Of a stretch of 64,000 bases of DNA, positions 23,304-33,482 are shown piece after piece. Under the pieces are notes generated by a model, which was given only the letters and a program-made list of their open reading frames with translations, made no database searches and had not been told where the DNA came from. The first letter of the stretch is position 1; every line of letters starts with the position of its first letter. This stretch comes from Adiantum capillus-veneris (lineage: Eukaryota > Streptophyta > Polypodiopsida > Polypodiales > Pteridaceae): the NCBI GenBank assembly GCA_014529385.2, contig CM043952.1, forward strand, positions 157,837,057-157,901,056, in the 5' to 3' direction. The translations under genes were made by a program, and so were the position numbers.

Positions 23304-23714
23304 TGTATTAGTTCAAACAGTAGACTAGACAAAGGAACAGAAACTCAACTAGAATACATCTACTGGAATAAGAACCAGACTATGTACTGAAAATGATATT
23401 CAGATTCAGAGTATTGAATACAGAGTAAGTGTAACTAGAATATACTGCCGTGATTGGAATTACATATGAAAGATTACAATGAGTATGATGTGGCTTATAA
23501 ACAGAAAGATAGATTACAGCCGACAACAACTGCTAATGATTGACAACTCAAGTACAACAAATGCCACCAAAATTCTAACCCGATTACAATGTAATGGGCC
23601 CTATTTATATGCCTTAGGTTTACCATGGTAATTATCGTAATAGTTACTGACTGATTCAGTGCCCGTCTCATAAGAGAGCGTTCCCACTTAGTGAAACTGT
23701 CTCAACCGTCTACA
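23304..23714 (-). mobile_element. Candidate 3' LTR of Ty3 element E2
   Basis: Read on the minus strand, a purine tract (AAGAAAGGAGGGAAGGA, complement of 23715-23731) is followed by TGTAGACGG, and about 411 bases later TAATACA closes the segment with TGTA/TACA ends. A TATA box (ATATAAATAG) lies at 23610-23601. The order (long coding region, purine tract, TG...CA segment) fits the 3' end of the minus-strand element at 23770-33044. The 5' LTR is not in the window. Confidence 0.5.
23601..23610 (-). promoter_or_regulatory. TATA box in candidate E2 LTR
   Basis: The complement reads GGCATATAAATAGGGCCC. It sits about 105 bases into the proposed LTR, a reasonable U3 position. Confidence 0.45.
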
Positions 23715-23731
23715 TCCTTCCCTCCTTTCTT
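23715..23731 (-). other. Candidate polypurine tract of E2
   Basis: The complement is AAGAAAGGAGGGAAGGA, all purine, immediately before the TG of the proposed LTR. Confidence 0.5.
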
Positions 23732-23769
23732 GAATTTTGGCAAGATTCCAAAATTTTTGAAAAATTCCC

Positions 23770-26338
23770 CTGTCTAATTCTGGTTTGAAGCTGAAAAATC
23801 CACTGTCTGCTTCTGATGTTGGGGATTGGACTTGACCAATGATAGAGAACCAGCTGGAAGGATTAGTGTAGATCTCTCATCATCGACACAGACGGATATC
23901 AACCTTCCAGCTGAGAAGGAAAAGGTCAGTGTAGAGCTCTCATCGTATACACAAACTGATATCAACCTTCCATTTGAGGAAGAAAAATCCTCCAACTGAA
24001 TTCTGAGATGGAACTACCCACTATCCTTCCATTGAACCAGCTTTCGTTTACCCTTTGGCCTGGATGGTGTCTGAGAAGTCCCACTGCCAGCATTCTCCTT
24101 CTGAACGATTCTTTAAATGGCCTCCTGCTCAAGCTGATCTTGCCTTTTTGTGGTCATCTCCACTTCATAAGGCGTAAGGGAATGATAGGTTTTGGTATCA
24201 GGATCATAGAGCGTGCATCTCCCTTGGTGATCCTAGTCCTGGCCAGCTTGTGACAATGCAAAGCAGTATGGATCCATCCTTCCGGAAGAGGCTGATTGGT
24301 TTTGACCCGAGCTTCAAAAAGAATCTCAGCCATCTCTCTATATTGTGGTGCTAGGCCTTCCTTAGCTGCAATATCCTTTTCAGGCAGTTTAGAGGACTCA
24401 ACAGTAAGTTGCAGCAACTGATTGGTGATCTTGGTCAGGCCTTTGATCTGAATCTTCCACTGACCCATACACAACTATATCTTCTGCATCTTCTCTTTCA
24501 GCTCGTGAATATCATTAAGTTGGAGAGCATCATTGAACAGTGTTTGCCAAGTCTTCCATTCCACTGTCGATCGTTCATAAAAATCCAGGAGCTCATCAAT
24601 AATCTTGAAATATGTAAGGCGATCGGCTCGTTCTGGATGTTGAGGGTAAAGTGCTATAAAAAATCTTGGCAATTATGTCTCTCTTGCTGGGAAGGCATAC
24701 AAGAGAATTGGAGAATCAGGCACAAATTCTAAGAAATTGAGAATAACCTCGTTCTCTTGGTGCATCATTTTTCTGGTTATTCTGACCAGCTGAAACAGTT
24801 TGCGGAGAGCAGTTGTCTATTCTCGGACTCACATTCTAGTCTAAGGTCCTTTACTAGTGGCTGTCTGATCTTCGAGAATGGTCCGCACTCTTTGATCCAA
24901 GACTCCTCTAGCAATTTGCATCTGCACCAAAACCTCTTTCAACTGTTCCCTAACATCCTTCATACATTTGTAGGTTGGTTTGTTTCCTAGCAGAAGTTCT
25001 AATTCAAGAGCGAGAGAGCGACAATCTGCAGTAGACTGTCTTTGCAAATGTGGATTGGTCACTCTCTCTTCAGCAGTGATTATCCATTCACGGACCCTTT
25101 CGAGCAGAGCTGGACTATGCTGGGATACGCAGGTAAATGACAAGTTTCTTGATTATGAAAAGCCACTGATTTCCAGTGCTCCACCATTTCTCTGGCCCCG
25201 ACATATAGTCTCTGAAAACGTTCCAGATCAGATAGGAGACCATCATCCTCCAGATATTATCTGGTTATGGGAGCCTGCTAACGTCTCAATCGCCTGTTAA
25301 GGGTGATAAGCTGTAGGGAATTTTGCTGATCAGCCGGTCCCTCATCCTTAACTTTTCTTTTCCCTTTAGCCTCCCTACTGAGTTGGGACTGATTTGCTGG
25401 TTGATTCCCAGTGCGACTGGGTCATTGTTCTTCTGACTACTGATTACCCGACTTCTGCCCTTCATTCTGGCCTGGCTGGTCTGGCTGGTCTGTTTGTGAT
25501 TGACCTCCTTCAGTTGTCCCTATGCCACCAGTACCCGATCTTGGAGGTGGAGATGGAGGTGAGGCATCATCATCATCATTAGTATGCCCTTCGTCTTGGT
25601 CATCCTCCTCCTTATCTACTCCTTCTTCCTTATCCTCTTCTTCTTCCTTCTCTTCTTCTGCTTCATCCAGGGAATTCTACTGCTCAATATAATCCAAGAT
25701 TCCTTGATTTGTCAGAGCACTATTATATTCAGCCACTTTGTCCTGCAAGTCACTCTGCATAGTCTCCATAAGAGACTTCAAGTTCTCCAGATCAAAGACA
25801 GCGTTGCCTGCTGGATTTAAAATTTCAATCAGGCTATTATAAATATATATTTCAGTGAGAGAAGCCTTCAGAGCTGTATGGTGAAGTATCTATGAGTTGA
25901 AGTCAACTCTCTTCATTTTCAGCATCGTTTGAGCCCGATCTGCAGCTCTCTGTGCTTCATTCCTTTCTTCCTTCACAATATGCATATCAGACTCCGCCTT
26001 AGCTAACTTACTTTTCAATAGCTCAATAGCCCTGTCTCAATGAGCTTCAAGTAGCCTATGGTGCAGATTCTGATCATCTCGTGCTGTCTTCAGTTTATAA
26101 ATCTGATCTTCACCTCACTTCAAGTCAGCTTTAGCCTTATTCAGTTCTTCTTCTGACCTTGCAGCATCCAGCATTTGTCCCATACAGTTGACAATAGTGT
26201 TCTATGAAGACTGGATGAGGACTGAACATCCATCATTGACTGTGGCTGGGTCAGAATCAGTGGGCTCATACATTATAATCGGAGCCATATAGGGTAAGGC
26301 TGCATAATCATCTTTTTGGACGAAGAGACGCCCTTTCA
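23770..26338 (-). pseudogene. Post-pol ORF of E2, downstream part
   Basis: A long, mostly open minus-strand reading continues the ORF at 31099-32894 after the C1 insertion. In order: LKGRLFVQKDDYAALPYMAP (from 26338), a coiled-coil stretch (LLKSKLAKAESDMHIVKEER near 26000), an acidic run (EEEKEEEDKEEG near 25630; DDDDDASPPPPRSG), a helical region (LERVREWIITAEERV near 25110; LALELELLLGNKP), FKIIDELLDFYERSTVEWK near 24600, and RVKTNQPLPEGWIHTALH near 24290. Many stops (TAG, TGA) interrupt it. A repeated phrase, ISVCV-x-DE-x-STL, occurs twice near 23870-23970. There is no known enzymatic motif; a structural or nucleic-acid-binding role is possible. Confidence 0.55.
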
Positions 26339-26960
26339 TGTTAAGTATGGAGCTTGATTTACCCTTGTAATTTTCTGTGGTAAATACGCACATTTGTAAG
26401 GCCCCCATTATGAGGAGAAGCCATCGTGCGTGAAGGAAAATCACTCACCGGAAACCAAAATTTTCATGGACAAGAATCAGGGGCAACTTTAAAGGCCTCG
26501 GGGGCGGAGGCCCCCGAGACTTTTTTTCCGCCGGAATATTCTTTTTCGTCGGAATATTATGGCCGGACGGCGGCCGGAAAGTGGTCGGAAAACAACCGGT
26601 CGGTTGGCCGGTGGCCGATAGTCAATGGCCGATGGCCGGTGGCCGAATTCAAAAGCGGACTTGTCTTCTCAAGGGCGGCCACACATGGGCGGATTGGAGG
26701 GTCCGATTTGGACTTATTTGCACAAGGGCAGCTACACATGGCTGTCTCTCATAAGAGAGGGCAGCCCTTTTGGCCTATAAAAGGAGGCCATTTCTACACA
26801 CATTTCATAGTGTGAAGTTGATGCAACAAGGTGAGTGTGAGGTGGTGAGAGTGAAGCAAAGCGGGAGCTCCATTAAGGGTATAATCCCTTTGTAAACTAC
26901 TTCTTTTTTTGAAGTACTAAAGCCAATGAGTGGCTGCTTTCCCGTGGACGTAGCCCACAT
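26339..26960 (+). repeat. Truncated 5' LTR of C1
   Basis: It aligns to the 3' LTR from TGTTAAGTATGG to GTAGCCCACAT and then breaks off. It lacks the last roughly 175 bases, including the (TC)n tract, and the primer site. It also lacks about 60 bases of a GC-rich minisatellite present in the 3' copy. TATA box: TATAAAAG at 26776-26783, inside GGCCTATAAAAGGAGGCC. Confidence 0.9.
26776..26783 (+). promoter_or_regulatory. TATA box in C1 LTR
   Basis: GGCCTATAAAAGGAGGCC, repeated at 30739-30746 in the 3' LTR. The GGCC...GGCC flanks could pair. Confidence 0.6.
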
Positions 26961-26997
26961 GGATTGTTGGTAGTCACGCACAAAGTCAGTTCTTGAA

Positions 26998-29900
26998 TGT
27001 TGGAACTGCGGCAAGAAGGGCCACGTCAAGAAGGATTGCTGGTCCAAGAAGAAGAAGGAGATAGAGTCTCAAGACAACAAGCCAACATCGGAGGCCAATG
27101 TGGCAGGTAAAGTAGAGCAAGATGCTCTAATTCTCTCATTAGACAATGTGTCTAATTCCTAGATAGTAGATTCCGGGGCTTCATTCCATGCGACACCACA
27201 CAAGCAACATTTCCAAGACTACACCAAAAGTAATTTTGGGTATGTATACTTGGGAGATGATGAAGCTTGTGAGATTGTCGGCAAAGGTACAGTTTCTGTC
27301 AAAACTGCTAACGGAAATGATTGGAAGCTTAAAGATGTTAGGCATGTTCCTTCTCTTTGCAAAAATTTGATCTCTACAGGACAATTGGACGATGAAGGTC
27401 ACAACATTGCATTCGGAAACAAATGGTGGAAGATCTCAAAGGGATCTTTGGTGGTTGCCAAGGGTGAAAAAGTCGGTACACTTTACTTGTGTACTGTTAG
27501 CACGCAACCTTCAGCTTGTGCAGCAACTACAGAAGTTGACAGTGCGGTGTGGCACTACCGACTTGGGCATATGAGTGCCAAAGGAATGAAAATCCTTCAA
27601 ACAAAGAAGCTTCTACCAGGTTTGAAAGAAGTGGACTTAGAGTTCTGTGAAGATTGTGTTTACGGTAAACAAAAGAGGGTAAAATTTTAAAAATTAGGAA
27701 ATGAAAGAAAAATTAAAAAACTAGAGTTGGTTCATTCTGATGTTTGGGGTCCTGCAAGTACACCATCACTTGGTGGCTCATTGTACTATGTAACATTCAT
27801 AGACGATGCGACTAGAAAAACATGGGTTTATGTCATGAAGAATAAATCGGATGTATTTTCCATATTTCAAAGATGGAAAGCCTTTGTGGAGAATGAAACA
27901 GGTACCAAGGTTAAATGCCTCAGATCCGACAATGGAGCGAATATTGCAGCCAAGCTTTTGAAAGCTTTTGTGCTAGCAATGGCATTCGGAGGCAAAGAAC
28001 AACCCCAAGGAAACCTCAACAAAATGGGATTTCGGAAAGGATGAACAGGACAATCATGGAACGAGCACGAAGCATGCGGCTACATGCAGGCCTACCGCTT
28101 GAGCTTTGGGCGGAAGCTGTAAGTACGTCTGTGTACTTAATCAATCGGTCACCCTCAATGACATTGTATGGGGGAGTTCCAAAAGAGGCATGGACAGGTA
28201 AACCGGTGAATTATGCATTTTTCAAAGTGTTTGGGTGTGAGGCTTTCATGCACATAGATAGAAGCCCAAGATCAAAGCTAAATGCAAAGTCCAAAAAGTG
28301 TTTCTTCATTGGCTATGGAGAAGGAGACTTTGGGTATCGCCTATGGAATCCTGAAGATGGTAAAATCTTAAGGAGTAGGGATGTAATTTTTAACGAACAA
28401 AATATGTACAAAGATTACTTGGAAAGAAAACAAACAAAAGAAACAGGTGATGAGTACATGGAGCTTGAGGACGGTGAAGACTCAAGGACTACAAACGGTG
28501 ACAATGTGCAACAACGTCAACCAAATGAGGAGCCTCAACCTATTCCCCCAAGATCTACAAGAGCAAGTAGACCTCCAGAAAGGTTTGTTCCTTCCTTCAA
28601 CCATCTCTTGATCTCAGATTCTGGAGAGGCGGAATCATATGAAGAAGCTATGCAACATGAATCCAAAGAAGAATGGACGAAGAGCATGCAAGTGGAGATG
28701 GACTCACTACATCACAACCAAACATGGGAGTTGGTTGAGTTGCCTAAAGGTAAGCGGGCACTTCAAAACAAATGGGTGTACAAGCTAAAGGAAGAAGAAG
28801 GTGGGAAGAAAAGGTACAAGTCTAGGCTTGTGGTAAAAGGTTTTTCTCAAAAGAAAGGTATTGACTTCAATGAAATATTTTCTCCTGTTGTAAAAATGAA
28901 CTCAATTAGGCTTGTCTTAAGCCTTGTGGCTGCTCATGATCTAAATCTCGAGCAAATGGATGTAAATACGGCATTCCCTCACGGTGACTTAGAGGAGGAA
29001 ATCTACATGCTTCAACCAAAGGGGTATGAAGTAAAAGGTAAGGAGAAAATGGTTTGCAGATTAAAGAAGAGCTTGTATGGTTTAAAGCAAGCATCAAGAC
29101 AATGGTACTTGAAGTTTGATCGATGGATGTTGGATCATGGATTCACAAGATGCAACTCGGATCACTGCGTCTACACGGAGAATTTGGGAGATGGGAAATT
29201 CATCATCCTAATGTTGTATGTTGATGACATGTTGATTGCAAGTGCTAACATGCAGGACATCAAAGACCTAAAAGAGGAGCTGTCCAAATCTTTTTCAATG
29301 AAAGATTTAGGTGTTGCAAAGAGGATACTTGGTATGAAAATATCAAGGGACAGGACGAAGAAGACAATAAAGCTATCTCAAGAAGATTACATCAAGAAGG
29401 TACTAGAAAGGTTTGCAATGCAAAATGCAAAACCAGTTTCTACACCTTTGGCTGGTCATTTTAAACTAACGAAGGATATGTGTCCAAAGACACAAGAGGA
29501 GATAGCCTATATGTATAAAGTTCCATATGCTATAGCAGTAGGTTCTCTAATGTATGCTATGGTCTGGACAAGGCCAGACATTGCACATGTAGTGGGAGTT
29601 GTGAGTAGGTTCATGGACAACCCAGGTAAAGAGCATTGGCAAGCTGTGAAGTGGATACTTAGGTATCTAAAAGGGACAACAACAAATGCTTTGTATTTTG
29701 GAGGAACTGATATTTTTCTAGAAGGGTATGCTGATGCACATATGGCAGGTGACAAAGATACTCGAAGGAGCACTACTGGCTATGTGTTCACGGTTGGAGG
29801 CACAGCAGTAAGCTGGGCTTCAAAGCTGCAGAAAGTGGTTTCACTTTCTACCACGGAAGCAGAGTATGTAGCAATGACGGATGCAAGCAAAGAAATTCTC

Positions 29901-30179
29901 TGTCTTCACAGATTCTTAGAAGAGCTTGGATTCAAACAAGACAATTGTGTCTTGTACAGTGATAGCCAAAGCGCTATCCATCTTGCGAAGAACTCAGCCT
30001 TTCATTCAAGGACAAAGCACATTGAGGTGACATATCACTTCATACGCACTCTTTTGGAAGAGGGACAACTAAAGCTAGGAAAGGTGCATACAAGTGAAAA
30101 TCCTGCAGACATGTTTACAAAGGTGGTCAACAAGGAGAAGTTGAGCTTTTGCTCATCTTCAATCGGCATTCAAGGATAA
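26998..30179 (+). pseudogene. gag end and pol of C1
   Basis: It begins at a CCHC zinc knuckle, CWNCGKKGHVKKDC (26998-27039). The protease follows (IVDSGASFHAT, preceded by a TAG at 27160), then GAG-pre-integrase (WHYRLGHMSAKGM) and integrase (LVHSDVWGPAS, TFIDDATRKTW, LRSDNG). A stop lies at 27688 and a frameshift near 27930 inside SDNG-x-EY. From there one open frame of over 740 codons runs to 30179: NGISERMNRTIMERA, RT with WVYKLKEEEGGKKRYKSRLV, YGLKQASRQWY and LYVDDMLIAS (catalytic YVDD intact), RNase H with EGYADAHMAGDKDTRRSTTG (normally DADWAGD) and TTEAEYVA, and ENPADMFTK. Very complete apart from the deleted gag and the breaks noted. Confidence 0.93.
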
Positions 30180-30227
30180 GAAGCCAGAATGGAAAGCAGT
30201 CAATGGTTTGGTTTGGAGATCAGTCTC

Positions 30228-30239
30228 CAAGTGGGAGAT
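30228..30239 (+). other. Polypurine tract of C1
   Basis: AAGTGGGAGAT directly precedes the TGTTAAG start of the 3' LTR, the usual copia arrangement. Confidence 0.7.
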
Positions 30240-30945
30240 TGTTAAGTATGGAGCCTGATTTAACCTTGTAATTTTCTTTGGTAAAAGCGCACATTTGTAA
30301 GGCCCCCATTATGAGGAGAAGCCATCGTGCGTGAAGGAAAATCACTCACCGGAAACCAAAATTTTCACGGACAAGAATCAGGGGCAACTTTAAAGGCCTT
30401 GGGGACGGAGGCCCCCGAGACTTTTTTTTTCGTCGGAATATTCTTTTTCGCCGGAATATTATGGCCGGACGGCGGCCGAAAAGTGGTCGGAAAACAACCG
30501 GTCGGTTAGCCCGTGGCCGATAGTCAATGGTCGATGGCCGGTGGTCGGAAGTCAATGGCCGGTGGCCGGTGGTCGGAAGTCAATTCAATGGTCGGTGGCC
30601 GTTGGCTGAATTCAAAAGCGGACTTGTCTTCTCAAGGGCGGCCACACATGGGCGGATTGGAGGGTCCGATTTGGACTTATTCGCACAAGGGCGGCTACAC
30701 ATGGCTGTCTCTCATAAGAGAGGGCAACCCTTTTGGCCTATAAAAGGAGGCCATTTCTACACACATTTCATAGTGTGAAGTTGATGCAACAAGGTGAGTG
30801 TGAGGTGGTGAGAGTGAAGCAAGGCGGGAGCTCCATTAAGGGTATAATCCCTTTGTAAACTACTTCTTTTTTTGAAGTACTAAAGCCAATGAGTGGCTGC
30901 TTTCCCATGGACGTAGCCCACATTGGGTGAACCACGTATATCATG

Positions 30946-31014
<69 letters not shown>

Positions 31015-31098
31015 CTATAATCTCGTGTATATAAATCTGTCTCTCTCCATTAAGTAATCTACTCAATTATCTATTTAGCTACGTCTTATTTCCTAACA
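30240..31098 (+). repeat. 3' LTR of C1 (859 bp)
   Basis: Full-length LTR with TATA at 30739-30746, a GTGGTCGGAAGTCAATGG-type minisatellite at about 30525-30605, and (TC)n at about 30951-31011. It ends TTTCCTAACA and is followed by the target duplication TTTCA. Confidence 0.9.
30951..31011. repeat. (TC)n microsatellite
   Basis: About 30 CT units inside the 3' LTR of C1. The corresponding part of the 5' LTR has been lost. Confidence 0.95.
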
Positions 31099-32894
31099 TT
31101 TCAGTGGATGGGTATGTCCTTCTTTACCAGGTGCAAAGCTTCTTGATTATTTGGGATGGAGACACCACCGAGTAGGGTTGGAGATGCTGGACCTTTGCCT
31201 TTGTCCAGTTGACCTTTACCCTTGTCCAGTTTTTCTTTGTCCACAGCCGACTATTCTGCTACCTTCTCAGAAGTCGTTGCTTTTGCCCGATCTTTGCCAG
31301 TACCAATAGCAATTGTAATCTGTCCTACTGACTGGTTGACTTCAATGCTCTGAGCTGGTTTTTTGTCAACTTGGCTAACTATAGCCTTTTTAGTGGTCAC
31401 GGTTTTGACTTGACTCTCTATCTGCTTCAAAAAATCACTGCTCTTCGTCAATGTCATCTTCGGTTTCTTTGAACTGCCAGCCTAATCTTGGGTGGACTTC
31501 CTTTTCACACCAGTTGGAGTGGTCTGATTGTCTGTGGCTTCTTCATCTGAAGAAAAATCAATATTCTTGGATTCTAGAACTGGCTTCTCACTCCAAGCTA
31601 TTCTTACCTGGCCATGAGCATCTAGAGCAGTGGCCCAATATAAAAATTGCCAAACATACCAAGCTTTAAAAACACTCTAAGACTTTAACTTGGCAGTTTG
31701 TTGAAGCACGTTGTGTGACAAGATCTGACAAAGGTTGATAGAGACCTTTGAATCTAATGTCTTGGCCAACAGGATAGCAAAAAATTTCTCGGACACATAT
31801 GTTGGATTATTTTTAAGACTCACTGCTTCATCTACAAACCTGTAAGCAGTAGAAGCCTCCAACCCTGCCACTGGAATCCCTTGACTAATGGCTTTTCTTT
31901 TGTGCTTAGCAGCTTCATCCTCCTTTAGGACTATACTGATCTGTTGTGGGGTTGCCACAGACGGCTTGGGCTCATTTGGCATCCAAAATGCAAAAGCAAT
32001 ATCTTCTACTGTAGCAGACACTTTTTTACCATACACCATAGCACTGCCATCTTGAGCATTGAAAGAATCAAGAACCTGCTTTATGATGGCCACGTCGAAA
32101 GAGATTCGTGTAGCTTGCAAAACTACCCGTAGATCCCATAGTTGTGGCAAAGCCATAGCTTGGTCGATGAACACGTAGCACTGAATCTTGCTATAAGGAA
32201 TGATGGGAAGGCTTGCCTTTGCAGTAGTGACAATGGCTTGGGTTTCATCAAGGGATTCCTGCATCTTGTCTGAACGCTTCTTCCTACCCATACACTGTGA
32301 AGATGACAAAACAAGTGAGGAAGAGGAAGACTTACTTGATGCTTCAAAGTCATACCCAGGTGTTGCTGGCAAAGCTAGTCGACAGTCGACTGTCTCCTCA
32401 GAAGACGAAGTCTGCGGCTGTAGTGAAGATACCTCAGAGCTTGGCGATGGCAATTGAACAACGGGAGGAAATCATCGCACAGGAGATTTGTGAGGAAAAA
32501 TGTCAACTCTCCTTACTGTTATACTCGTTCGTGCCATAAAAGCTCCACCACTTGCCGCTCCTGGACTTGTGTGCATCGCTACTATCATGGCGGACATGCA
32601 TTGGACAAGACTTATACCCATCCTTGAAATGATTACTATTGGTGTGCCATCTGACCGTTGGGCGCTTAAAATTTTAAAAGTGTGTTCCCACTGATACTGG
32701 ACTGGTTCCCAGTCTGGCTTTATCACACTAGTACAGATCCTGGGATCAGTCTGGTTTGGTCCTACTGGCACTGGTTCTGAAACTAGAACTGGTTGCACAT
32801 GAAAAAGCCCAAAAATATCTGATTTTGGTATCTCTTGATCTTCAATTCCTAATTCCCTAGTACCTTGTTTAGTAGAGCTTGATCTTCGCACCAT
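31099..32894 (-). pseudogene. Post-pol ORF of E2, upstream part
   Basis: Minus-strand frame from about 32894 (MVRRSSSTKQGTRELG) with TGA at 32474-32472, then a 258-codon stretch 32453-31677 and further coding-like sequence to 31099. It has a Ser-rich leader (SSEVSSLQPQTSSSEE) and a globular domain with YVFIDQAMALPQLWDLRVV, GKKVSATVEDIAFAFWMP and GLEASTAYRFVDEAVSL, then basic, Lys-rich sequence. The pattern 'v-x-GKKV-x-x-T-x-E-x-I-A-x-x-F-x-M-P' recalls plant transposon-associated proteins of the PMD/PTP type; this is a weak resemblance. The domain also resembles the extra ORF of E1 at 17230-18495. The C1 insertion splits the ORF at 31098. Confidence 0.6.
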
Positions 32895-33044
32895 TATATA
32901 CTCCCGGCAACAATAATCTAGGTAGATCTTTCAGTCTTACTATGCCATTGGAGAAGACCCAGTCTACCTCAAATGGTCCTGCCCAGGCAATCTTCAGGTT
33001 TGGCCTCTTAGGACCCAATCTAGACTGATAGGGAAGCACCAATT
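32869..33044 (-). pseudogene. E2 pol C-terminus (integrase tail)
   Basis: The minus-strand reading LVLPYQSRLGPKRPNLKIAW, AGPFEVDWVFSNGIVRLKDL and YNGAKIKLY is a typical Ty3 integrase tail with a GPF/Y-type core and the N-G-x-K-x-K-Y ending. It is cut at 33045 by the LTR of C2 copy B. The rest of E2 pol does not appear on the far side, so a deletion must accompany the copia sequence. Confidence 0.8.
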
Positions 33045-33407
33045 TGTTGGAATTAGGGTTGCTGAGAAACACACACAGTTTGGAGAAGACGAAGGAAACT
33101 CAAGGCACACAATAGAGAGTGTGTTACTTATTGTGCAATGGAAAGATAGATAGCCCTAGAGTGTTGGGTGTATATACAATGCATGGGGGAAAAAACCTCC
33201 TAAAGAGGAAAAAATGCCCCGGCGGTCCTAGTGTGTTCACACACATCACTACCACATGTATATGGTAAGTGTGCAATGGAAAGATAGATAGCCCTAGAGT
33301 GTTGGGTGTATATACAATGCACGGGGTAAAAACCTCCTAAAGAGGGAAAAAATGCCATGGCAGTCCTAGTGTGTTCACACACATCACTAACAAAGGAAAT
33401 GGTAACA
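33045..33407 (-). repeat. 3' LTR of C2 copy B (363 bp)
   Basis: On the minus strand it begins TGTTACC after the purine tract CCAGGGGGGAT and ends CCAACA at 33045. It is longer than the copy A LTR because a 138-bp internal segment (starting GTGCAATGGAAAGATAG at 33133 and 33271) is tandemly duplicated. Confidence 0.88.
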
Positions 33408-33482
33408 AATCCCCCCTGGAGTGATGCGGTGAATGAGAGCTGGCACATGAGTAAAGGGAACTGCCATTCCCTGAGGACAGGA

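Larger units (their letters stand above)
26339..31098 (+). mobile_element. Ty1/copia element C1 inserted in E2
   Basis: It is bounded by TGTTAAGTATGGAG at the left and CCTAACA at the right and flanked by a perfect 5-bp target duplication TTTCA (26334-26338 and 31099-31103). The host minus-strand ORF continues across once the element is removed. The 5' LTR and most of gag are deleted at about 26960, so the zinc knuckle follows the truncated LTR almost directly. The pol is plus-strand with an intact RT motif. Confidence 0.93.

Noticed and set aside
30527-30778. Repeated MVGGRW-like frame in the C1 LTR
   Set aside because: Translation of the GTGGTCGG minisatellite in a non-coding LTR.
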